This document shows positions 1 through 4,805 of a stretch of 5,030 bases of DNA, one piece after another. The DNA lies in NCBI GenBank assembly GCA_035542855.1, contig DATKKM010000120.1, positions 1 to 5,030 of the forward strand. Direction: 5' to 3'. The notes below the pieces were generated by a model. It was not told the origin of the DNA. It searched no databases and worked only from the letters and a program-made list of their open reading frames with translations. The first letter of the stretch is position 1. Each line of letters begins with the position of its first letter. The DNA comes from DATKKM01 sp035542855. GTDB lineage: Bacteria; Chloroflexota; Dehalococcoidia; SM23-28-2; RBG-16-64-32. A program made the translations under genes and the position numbers.

Positions 1-2
1 CG

Positions 3-194
3 GACGCCCAGCTCGATCTCAAGCTGCTCGCCCAAGCGCTCGGCGAGAAGAAGCTGCGCATGGCCACTCAGCGCGAGGCAGAGCAGCTCACTGGAATGCA
101 GGCCGGCGGCATTTCGGTGCTCGGCCTCAAGCGCCCCGCCGACCTGGTCGCCCTCACCGGCGCGAAGTACGTCAGCGCCACAAAACACATGTAG
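3..194 (+). CDS. YbaK/EbsC-type aminoacyl-tRNA deacylase, C-terminal part (5' end outside window)
   Basis: The frame is open from the window edge to TAG at 192-194 and gives 64 residues. The stretch GEKKLRMAT, then LTGMQAGGIS, then PADLVALTGAKYV, resembles the C-terminal half of the YbaK/EbsC (prolyl-tRNA editing) family. These cytoplasmic proteins hydrolyse mischarged tRNA, for example Cys-tRNA(Pro). The family's Gly-Gly-Ile/Val-Ser loop is visible. Oddity: from memory of the family, 25-30 residues carrying a 'hydrophobic-D-E ... SAGxRG' segment usually lie between the GGIS loop and the final 'L..DL..LTGA' helix. Here GGISVLGLKRPADL runs straight through in frame. So this may be an internally deleted copy or a divergent subfamily. 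The N-terminal half and any neighbours are not visible. The next gene is convergent. Family call is moderately sure; activity is uncertain. Confidence 0.7.
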   Translation, partial: DAQLDLKLLAQALGEKKLRMATQREAEQLTGMQAGGISVLGLKRPADLVALTGAKYVSATKHM

Positions 195-246
195 GAGCGA
201 TTTTCAGGTCGCCCGCTGGCCGGGGCGGGGAGTAGTCCCTGTGGGC
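195..246. other. Convergent intergenic gap with a weak GC hairpin
   Basis: This 52-base gap separates the YbaK-like gene from the converging rluD-like gene. The best hairpin is at 226-241, with arms CGGGGA and TCCCTG (one G-T pair) around a GTAG loop. An alternative 5-bp stem pairs 212-216 with 225-229. Neither is followed by a T-run on either strand, so a classical intrinsic terminator is not supported. It could be a weak bidirectional stop. Confidence 0.2.
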
Positions 247-1143
247 CTACGCGCGCAGCGCCTCCAGCGCCGCCCGCAGGTCTGGCGGCAGCGGAGACTC
301 GAACTCCACCTGCCTCCCGCCCAGCGGCATCCCGAACGCCAGCTTCCAGGCGTGCAAGAACTGCCGGTCGATGAGCGGCGAAGGGCGCCCGTAGACCCGG
401 TCGCCCAGGATCGGGTGGCCGATGGCCGCCAGGTGCACGCGGATCTGGTGCGTCCGCCCGGTGACGGGCTCCACCTCCAGCAGGGCGTGTCCCGGCAACT
501 CCTCGCGCACCTTGTAGCGAGTGGTGGCCTCGCGGCCGCCCTCCACAATCGCCATCTTCTTGCGGTTCCTTGGGTTGCGGCCGATCGGCGCCTCGATCTG
601 GCCCTCGCGCGGCTTCGGCACGCCGACGACCAGCGCCAGGTACGTCTTGTGCACCCGCCGCTCCGCCAGCTGCGCCTGCAGTGCGCGCATCGCGCGGTCG
701 TTCTTGGCGACGACGAGCAGGCCGGATGTGTCCTTGTCCAGCCGGTGGACGATGCCCGGCCGTAGTGTCCCGGCGATGCCCTGCAGGTCCGGGCACATCG
801 CCAGCAGGGCGTTGACCAGCGTCCCGCTGGGGTGGCCGGGCGCCGGGTGCACCGTGAGCCCGGGCGGCTTGTCGACGACGATGATGTCGTTGTCCTGATA
901 GACGATCGTGAGTGGGATACGCTGCGGCTCCAGGCTAATCTCTTGCGGCGGCGGCACTTCCACCACGATCTCCGCGCCGGCGCTGACCTTCTCGGAGGCC
1001 CTGGGGACGCGCCCGGCGACCGTGATGAGGCCGCCGTCCAGCAGGCGTTTGACATAACTCCGGGATAACTCCGGCAGGCTGCGCGCGACGAAGGCGTCGA
1101 TCCGCTCGCCGCCGCGCTCAGCCGTCAGCCGGTGCGTCTTCAT
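247..1143 (-). CDS. rluD: RluD-type 23S rRNA pseudouridine synthase
   Basis: This 298-aa protein has the length and order expected of the RluA/RluC/RluD family. An S4 RNA-binding domain spans about residues 10-65 (RIDAFVA ... SRSYVKRLLDGGLITV). The catalytic domain spans about 75-290. The signature HRLDKDTSGLLVVAK starts at residue 133, with D136 as the expected catalytic aspartate. VTGRTHQIRVHLA (227-239) and GHPILGDRVYG (242-252) are further family motifs. The enzyme isomerises specific uridines of 23S rRNA to pseudouridine in the cytoplasm. Which uridines cannot be told from sequence alone; RluD is the best family label because of the S4 domain and motif form. The ATG at 1143 has no clear Shine-Dalgarno. 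It lies inside the end of lspA (26-nt overlap), so translation is probably coupled to lspA. Confidence 0.93.
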   Translation of the reverse strand: MKTHRLTAERGGERIDAFVARSLPELSRSYVKRLLDGGLITVAGRVPRASEKVSAGAEIVVEVPPPQEISLEPQRIPLTIVYQDNDIIVVDKPPGLTVHPAPGHPSGTLVNALLAMCPDLQGIAGTLRPGIVHRLDKDTSGLLVVAKNDRAMRALQAQLAERRVHKTYLALVVGVPKPREGQIEAPIGRNPRNRKKMAIVEGGREATTRYKVREELPGHALLEVEPVTGRTHQIRVHLAAIGHPILGDRVYGRPSPLIDRQFLHAWKLAFGMPLGGRQVEFESPLPPDLRAALEALRA

Positions 1144-1669
1144 GCGGTCCGGCCGGCCGGCGGGGCGTCATCTGCTTTTCGGCGAAGAGCAGGTAGCCGA
1201 TGATGATCGCCGTGACGCCGATGCTGATCGAGGAGTCGGCGACGTTGAAGGTGGGGAAGCCGAAGAAGTCGACGAAGTCCGTGACCCGGCCCACGCGCAC
1301 GCGGTCGATCAGGTTGCCGGCGGCGCCGCCGAGCATCATGCCGATGGCGACCGAGGCCACCCAGTGCTGGAACGGCGGGTTGCGGTAGTAGATGTAGATC
1401 GCGGCCAGCCCGATCAGCGACATGAAGATCAGGAAGACGGTTTGGTCCTGGAGGCTGCTGAAGGCAGCGCCGCTATTGGTCACGTTGTGGACCTGCACAG
1501 GCCAGTCCCTGGGCCAGGCCTCGCCCACGTCCAGCGTCGCCCGCACGATCGCCTTCGTCAGCTGGTCCAGGGCGATGACCGCGGCGGCGACGCCCCAGAA
1601 GGCGATGCTCCGACGGCCCGCGCGGCGGACCGGCGGTGGAGCGAGGGCGTCCTGTTCCAGCGTCTGCAT
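1118..1669 (-). CDS. lspA: Lipoprotein signal peptidase (signal peptidase II)
   Basis: LspA is an inner-membrane aspartic peptidase that cleaves the signal peptide of diacylglyceryl-modified prolipoproteins. The 183-aa product has the normal family size, with an N-terminal tail slightly longer than usual (about 20 polar residues). Four hydrophobic segments are visible, near residues 22-40, 77-95, 103-121 and 145-163. Family motifs: DQLTK (35-39), HNVTNSGAAF (61-70, with the conserved Asn), GGAAGNLIDR (114-123, catalytic D122) and FNVADSSI (141-148, catalytic D145). The ATG at 1669 is preceded by only a weak GAG-type ribosome site. It is first in a two-gene unit with rluD, a pairing seen in many bacteria, and is divergent from the molybdoenzyme gene. 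The C-terminal tail (PRRPAGPHEDAPADG) is polar and unconserved, and its codons are shared with the start of rluD. Confidence 0.96.
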   Translation of the reverse strand: MQTLEQDALAPPPVRRAGRRSIAFWGVAAAVIALDQLTKAIVRATLDVGEAWPRDWPVQVHNVTNSGAAFSSLQDQTVFLIFMSLIGLAAIYIYYRNPPFQHWVASVAIGMMLGGAAGNLIDRVRVGRVTDFVDFFGFPTFNVADSSISIGVTAIIIGYLLFAEKQMTPRRPAGPHEDAPADG

Positions 1670-1730
1670 ACCACTCTGATGATACGGGATGGGGGGCGTC
1701 TGCCGCCCGCTGCAGCCACGCGGCGCACAA

Positions 1731-1739
1731 TGCTATCCT
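1731..1739 (+). promoter_or_regulatory. Candidate extended -10 promoter for the molybdoenzyme pair
   Basis: TG-C-TATCCT reads as an extended -10 element (TGn plus a TATAAT-like hexamer at 1734-1739). No convincing -35 is seen 16-18 bases upstream (around 1710-1716). A start site near 1746 would give a leader of about 14 bases, with the ribosome site GGAGG (1747-1751) almost at the 5' end. The rest of the 90-base divergent gap holds a small GC hairpin (GGGCG at 1694-1698 with CGCCC at 1704-1708). On the opposite strand there is a TATCAT hexamer (1684-1679) too close to lspA to leave a normal leader. Low confidence. Confidence 0.3.
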
Positions 1740-1759
1740 CATATCTGGAGGAGCTGCCC

Positions 1760-2362
1760 ATGGTCTTCGATATCATGAAGCGCCGCGAGAAAGACCGCGA
1801 GAAGTACGGCGACCGGTTGCCTCCCGGCCAGAAGGCCGTCGAGGACTGGCCCGTGCTCACCTACGGGGGCGTCCCCCGCGTGGATACGAAGTCCTGGAAG
1901 CTCCGCGTCTTCGGCCTGGTGGAGGAAGAGGTGGAGTTCACCTGGGAGGAGTTCACGGCGCTGCCGCGCACAAAGGTGCACACGGACATCCACTGCGTGA
2001 CCACCTGGAGCAAGTTCGACACGAACTTCGAGGGGCTGGCGGTCAAGGAGCTGATGACGCACGTGAAGCTGAAGCCGGAGGCCCAGGCCGTGATGGCGCA
2101 CTGCTACGGCGGCTACACCACGAACCTCACCCTGGACGACTTCCTGCGCGACGAGAACCTGCTGGCCTACATCTACGAGGGCGCGCCGCTTCCCGCCGAG
2201 CACGGCGGCCCCTGCCGTCTCTTCGTCCCCCACCTCTACTTCTGGAAAAGCGCCAAGTGGCTGGACGGCCTGGAGTTCATCGCCAAAGACACCCCCGGCT
2301 TCTGGGAACGCTATGGGTACCACCTCCGCGGCGACCCCTGGAAGGAGGAGCGCTACTCGTGA
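1760..2362 (+). CDS. Sulfite-oxidase-like molybdopterin-dependent oxidoreductase
   Basis: This 200-aa protein corresponds to the single-domain sulfite-oxidase-like family (oxidoreductase molybdopterin-binding fold, YuiH-like). Key features: DIHCVTTWSKFD at 77-88, where C79 is the expected cysteine ligand of molybdenum; AHCYGGYTTNLTLDD at 113-127; and GGPCRLFVPHLYFWKSAKWL at 149-168, a strongly conserved block of this family. The physiological substrate is unknown for most members, so sulfite should not be assumed. There is no signal peptide, twin-arginine motif, heme domain or dimerisation domain, so a cytoplasmic one-domain enzyme needing a partner for electrons is likely. The ATG at 1760 is chosen because GGAGG (1747-1751) sits 8 bases before it. 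An in-frame ATG at 1730 lacks such a site, and the longer open frame upstream is antisense to lspA. The final bases overlap the next gene's start, so the two are co-translated. Confidence 0.93.
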   Translation: MVFDIMKRREKDREKYGDRLPPGQKAVEDWPVLTYGGVPRVDTKSWKLRVFGLVEEEVEFTWEEFTALPRTKVHTDIHCVTTWSKFDTNFEGLAVKELMTHVKLKPEAQAVMAHCYGGYTTNLTLDDFLRDENLLAYIYEGAPLPAEHGGPCRLFVPHLYFWKSAKWLDGLEFIAKDTPGFWERYGYHLRGDPWKEERYS

Positions 2363-3495
2363 CCACCGCATCCGGCGTCCCCCTGGAGCTCACGGACCCT
2401 GTCAACACAGCGATCCTCGCCGTCTCCGAGGACAAGCTCGAAGGCTTCCAGCGCGACCCCTTCGGGGAGATCGCCCGCCGCTCCGGCGTGCCTCTCGATA
2501 CAGTGCTCGAACGCATCCGCGCCCTTCTCGAAGCCGGTTCGATCCGGCGTGTGCGCCAGACCCTCCTCTCGACGAACCTTGCTGACGGCGCACTCGTCGC
2601 CTGGCAGGTGCCAGCGGGCAGATTGAACGAGGCGTTCGAGTTCATGTTCCAGCGCGACCCGTTCAGCGGCCACGTGGTTATCCGCACTACGGACGAGGCC
2701 AACCCCGGCTCCAGGTACCGCCTTTGGACGACGCTGAAAGTCCCACAGGGCTATGACATCCGCAAGCACTGCGACTTTTTGCGGTCGAAGGTTGGCGCTA
2801 CGGCCTACCGCATCATGCCGGCCAGGGCGCTCTTCGTCCTCGGCGTTGGCCACACCCGGCGCAAGGGGATGGAGCCCGGCGCCCGCTCCGATGAGCCGGC
2901 GGACGTGATGTACCCGGAGGTCGTCGACCTCAGCGAGCTGGAGTGGCGCGTGCTCACCGCTCTCAAGCGCGAGCTGGCGCCGGAGGAGATCGTCGCGGAC
3001 ATCTGGCGGCGCCGCGCGGAGGAAGCGGGCGTCAGCCTCGATGAGTTCTGCCGTGTCGCCGGGTCACTGCAGGAGCGCAAGCTGCTCGGCCGCTTCTCGA
3101 CATTCCTTGAGCACGTCAAGCCGACGGCGGCGGGCGAGCGGGTAACCCGCTACAACGCGCTCTTCCACTGGGCGGTGCCGCCTGACCGCGTCGTCGACGC
3201 CGGCCGTGAGGTGGGCCGCCACGAGATCCTGACCCACGCCTACTGGCGGGAGGGCGGCGCCGAGTTCCGGGACGTGAACGTGATGGCGGTGGCCCACGGC
3301 ACCGAGAAGGACGTGGTGCTGGCCCACAAGCGCGCCATCGACGAGCACCTGGCCGAGGCCGGCATCCCGGTGGCCTACACAAACGTCTTCTGGGGCGGCC
3401 GCTCCGAGATCAAGCCCAGCGAGATCTCCCCGTTCGCCTACGCCGACTGGTGCAAGAGCATGGGCATCGACCCGGAAACGATGCGGGCCTCTTGA
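2359..3495 (+). CDS. Double Lrp/AsnC-like protein resembling a fused siroheme decarboxylase (AhbA-AhbB / NirDL type)
   Basis: This 378-aa protein contains two similar halves. Each has a helix-turn-helix-like region (about 14-65 and 190-245) followed by an alpha-beta region (about 75-165 and 262-350). The first half shows DPFGEIARRSGVPLDTVLERI, EAGSIRRV and YRLWTTLKVP (120-129). The second shows THAYWREG (292-299) and VNVMAVAHG (306-314). These recall the 'SHCYxR ... YNLW/YNLYxMxHG' patterns of siroheme decarboxylases, which are built on the Lrp/AsnC fold and turn siroheme into didecarboxysiroheme for heme or heme d1. H293 and H313 are kept in the second half; the equivalent first-half position appears to be Thr. 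It may be an enzyme or a divergent ligand-sensing regulator. The GTG at 2359 is chosen because AAGGAGG/GGAG (2342-2350) lies 8-10 bases upstream and GTGA overlaps the preceding stop, implying coupling to the molybdoenzyme. Architecture is fairly sure; function is not. Confidence 0.65.
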   Translation: MTTASGVPLELTDPVNTAILAVSEDKLEGFQRDPFGEIARRSGVPLDTVLERIRALLEAGSIRRVRQTLLSTNLADGALVAWQVPAGRLNEAFEFMFQRDPFSGHVVIRTTDEANPGSRYRLWTTLKVPQGYDIRKHCDFLRSKVGATAYRIMPARALFVLGVGHTRRKGMEPGARSDEPADVMYPEVVDLSELEWRVLTALKRELAPEEIVADIWRRRAEEAGVSLDEFCRVAGSLQERKLLGRFSTFLEHVKPTAAGERVTRYNALFHWAVPPDRVVDAGREVGRHEILTHAYWREGGAEFRDVNVMAVAHGTEKDVVLAHKRAIDEHLAEAGIPVAYTNVFWGGRSEIKPSEISPFAYADWCKSMGIDPETMRAS

Positions 3496-3519
3496 CAAAT
3501 ATGGCACGTGTGCCATAAT
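3492..3519 (+). promoter_or_regulatory. Strong sigma-70-type promoter of vapBC
   Basis: A perfect -35 (TTGACA, 3492-3497) and a near-perfect -10 (CATAAT, 3514-3519) are 16 bases apart. TGC directly before the -10 makes it an extended -10. Transcription would begin near 3526, leaving about 12 bases of leader before the antitoxin ATG at 3538. The -35 overlaps the TGA stop (3493-3495) of the upstream gene, so the toxin-antitoxin module is transcribed independently while sharing bases with its neighbour. This is the clearest promoter in the window. Confidence 0.85.
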
Positions 3520-3537
3520 TACGGCAGAGGTGCCATA
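3500..3537 (+). promoter_or_regulatory. Tandem operator palindromes for VapB/VapBC autorepression
   Basis: The first operator at 3500-3517 is a perfect inverted repeat: TATGGCAC, a GT centre, then GTGCCATA. The second at 3520-3537 is imperfect: TACGGCAG, an AG centre, then GTGCCATA (6 of 8 positions pair). The two share the core GGCA-N4-TGCC and are exactly 20 bases apart, about two helical turns. The 10-base word GTGCCATAAT occurs at 3510-3519 and again at 3530-3539. Operator 1 covers the spacer and part of the -10. Operator 2 covers the predicted start site and ribosome site, up to the base before the ATG. This layout fits cooperative binding of ribbon-helix-helix dimers. That VapB is the binder is inferred from family behaviour and position. 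Confidence 0.75.
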
Positions 3538-3765
3538 ATGAGCGAGAGAATGCAGAAAACCACAATCGTCGTGCCGGAAGGGCTCTACGAGCGCATCAAG
3601 CGCCTGGCCGAAGAGCGGGGGGAGTCCATGGGCCAGCTGATCCGGGAGTCCCTGGAGGACACCGCCAGCCGCTACCAGCCCCGCGTCCGCAGCCTCGGGA
3701 TCGGCGACTCCGGCCGCTCCGACATCTCGGAGCGGATCGACGAGCTTTACAAGCCCGAACTTTGA
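3538..3765 (+). CDS. vapB: Ribbon-helix-helix antitoxin of a VapBC-type module
   Basis: This is a 75-aa protein. Residues 6-46 form a ribbon-helix-helix (CopG/Arc-like) DNA-binding domain: a beta strand KTTIVVP (7-13), helix 1 GLYERIKRLAEERG (15-28), and helix 2 SMGQLIRESLEDTASRY (30-46). The tail RSLGIGDSGRSDISERIDEL (51-70) matches the toxin-binding end typical of VapB antitoxins paired with PIN toxins. It should neutralise the downstream PIN ribonuclease and repress its own promoter with it. The ATG at 3538 is chosen because GAGGTG (3527-3532) lies 5 bases before it and the promoter puts the transcript start near 3526. An in-frame GTG at 3508 lies upstream of that start and inside operator 1. 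An ATG at 3550 is a less likely alternative. The stop overlaps the toxin start. Confidence 0.9.
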   Translation: MSERMQKTTIVVPEGLYERIKRLAEERGESMGQLIRESLEDTASRYQPRVRSLGIGDSGRSDISERIDELYKPEL

Positions 3766-4211
3766 GCCTCATATTCGACACGAACGTCATCTACGCATCG
3801 CTGGACCGCCGGGATGAGCATCACGAGGCCTGCCGCGCGCTCATCGAAAGCGCGATGGAGCCGCGCATCATCCCGGCGCCGGTGATCGTTGAGGTGGACT
3901 ACTTTGCTCGCAAGTTAGGGATACTTGTGGAGCTGACCTTCCTCGATGACCTGGTTAGCGGCGCCTACCACGTGGAGGAGCTGCGGCGGGAGGATTACGC
4001 CCGCATCCGCGAGATCTGCCGCAAGTACTCCGATTCGGACATCGGATTCGTTGACGCGTCGGTGGCCGCTATCGCCGAGCGGCTGAACGAACCGAAGATC
4101 GCGACGCTGGACCACCGCCACTTCTCGCTGATCCGCCCCCGCCATGCCGACAGGTTCGAGCTTTTGCCCGCCCGCCGCCGGCCGAAGCGCTACAGCGGCA
4201 AGCCGCGATAG
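3762..4211 (+). CDS. vapC: PIN-domain toxin ribonuclease, VapC-like
   Basis: This 149-aa PIN domain has the expected four acidic positions for metal-dependent RNA cleavage: D6 (LIFDTNVIYA), E44 (APVIVEVDY), D98 (GFVDASVAAIAERL) and D117 (IATLDHRHF). VapC-type toxins cleave tRNA or rRNA and are held inactive by VapB; this one's target cannot be inferred. The TTG start at 3762 overlaps the antitoxin stop as TTGA, with no good ribosome site. Translation is therefore probably coupled and weak, which would keep toxin below antitoxin. The start is supported because the first PIN strand (SLIFDTNV) begins at once and no ATG/GTG lies between. All key residues are present, so the toxin looks intact. 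The last ten or so residues (RPKRYSGKPR) extend beyond the usual end and are encoded in the region overlapping the opposite gene. Confidence 0.92.
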   Translation: MSLIFDTNVIYASLDRRDEHHEACRALIESAMEPRIIPAPVIVEVDYFARKLGILVELTFLDDLVSGAYHVEELRREDYARIREICRKYSDSDIGFVDASVAAIAERLNEPKIATLDHRHFSLIRPRHADRFELLPARRRPKRYSGKPR

Positions 4212-4214
4212 CGC
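4187..4214. terminator. Inverted repeat holding both convergent stop codons
   Basis: GCGCTA (4187-4192) pairs with TAGCGC (4209-4214), and GCGGC (4195-4199) pairs with GCCGC (4202-4206). A two-base mismatch on each side (CA/GA) separates the stems, and the centre is AA (effectively a CAAG loop). The symmetry puts the vapC TAG at 4209-4211 and the opposite gene's TAG at 4192-4190 in mirror positions. It may act as a bidirectional terminator or 3'-end stabiliser. No T-run follows on either strand, so intrinsic termination is uncertain. The inverted repeat itself is certain. Confidence 0.5.
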
Positions 4215-4726
4215 ATCTTGTAGTCGTTGGCCAGGCCGACCAGTGCGTCCGGGTCGTCGACCTTGAAGCGGAACGTCTTCACGGGGAGCGGGCGTCCCGC
4301 CCGCACCGGCTTTCGCGCTACGATCGCCACCTGCCGGCCCTTGAGGTGCGACCGGCCGTCCCAGCTGAACGAGTCCCGCAGGTTGTCACGGAAGGTGATC
4401 CGCTCCTTCACCGCAATCGACTTGATCTTCGGATAGGGGAGGAAGACGTCGTAGACCTGCGTGTCCCGGATGCGGATCCCCTCCGGCGTGACGTCCACCG
4501 TGTGGATCAGCGGCTGGTCTTCCAGCATCCAGAGGTAGCTCGCGCCCCAGATCAGGAACGACCCAACGCCGACGGTGATCAGCACATCCTCCAGCGAGTG
4601 GTGGTCGACCAGGTAGAGCGCCTGCGCGATAGCGAGCACAGCCGCCAGCCCCACTAGCACGATAGCCCGCTTAAGCACCGATAGCGGCTTCGTCCTGACC
4701 GGCTCCGTGACGTTGAAGGTTGTCAT
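4190..4726 (-). CDS. Unrecognised small membrane protein: two membrane segments plus soluble beta-rich tail
   Basis: I do not recognise this family. From the ATG at 4726 the protein has 178 residues. A short polar N-terminus (MTTFNVTEPVRTKPLS) is followed by two hydrophobic segments at about 18-40 (RAIVLVGLAAVLAIAQALYLV) and 47-67 (DVLITVGVGSFLIWGASYLWM). A soluble part of about 110 residues follows, with alternating strands: HTVDVTPEGIRIRDTQVYDVFLPY, KIKSIAVKERITF, RQVAIVARKP and VKTFRFKVDD. It then ends in a helix-like DPDALVGLANDYKMRY. Two N-terminal helices plus a strand-rich domain with a final helix recall bacterial PH-like membrane proteins, but this is shape only. No catalytic motif is visible. 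A TTG at 4738 would add four residues; neither start has a clear ribosome site, and ATG is preferred. The 3' end overlaps vapC by 22 nt tail-to-tail. Confidence 0.75.
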   Translation of the reverse strand: MTTFNVTEPVRTKPLSVLKRAIVLVGLAAVLAIAQALYLVDHHSLEDVLITVGVGSFLIWGASYLWMLEDQPLIHTVDVTPEGIRIRDTQVYDVFLPYPKIKSIAVKERITFRDNLRDSFSWDGRSHLKGRQVAIVARKPVRAGRPLPVKTFRFKVDDPDALVGLANDYKMRYRGLPL

Positions 4727-4805
4727 ATCTACTGTCAAGACGGCGGCCGCGCCCGGTTAGTTTCGCCGATTTGACGCCTTTCGCGGCCCGCCGCACACTC
4801 ATAAC

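Noticed and set aside
68..1055. Two long minus-strand open frames of 242 and 283 codons over the rluD region
   Set aside because: Both translate to Arg/Ala/Pro/Ser-rich sequence with no motif and overlap rluD, whose own frame has all family motifs. This is typical of high-GC shadow frames.
1142..1759. Long upstream extension of the molybdoenzyme frame, antisense to lspA
   Set aside because: It is Asp/Ala/His-rich low-complexity translation opposite a gene with complete signal peptidase II motifs. The ribosome site and family start both point to ATG 1760.
1636..2358. Upstream extension of the double Lrp-like protein's frame
   Set aside because: It is the +1 shadow of the molybdoenzyme gene, rich in Arg/Gly/Pro. 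The GTG at 2359 has a good ribosome site and begins the conserved region.
1739..2371. Minus-strand open frame of 210 codons opposite the molybdoenzyme gene
   Set aside because: No recognisable motif and no ribosome site; the plus strand carries a clear enzyme family.
3508..3537. Earlier GTG start for the antitoxin
   Set aside because: It lies inside operator 1 and upstream of the predicted transcript start. The added residues (MCHNYGRGAI) are not part of the ribbon-helix-helix fold.
4733..4738. TTGACA on the minus strand ahead of the membrane-protein gene as a promoter -35
   Set aside because: No -10-like hexamer lies 16-18 bases downstream, and that region is already inside the coding sequence starting at 4726.
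4771..4805. TTGACG with CATAAC as a promoter for the TrpD2-like gene
   Set aside because: The spacing is 23 bases, too long for a sigma-70-type promoter, and the -10 would abut the GTG start.
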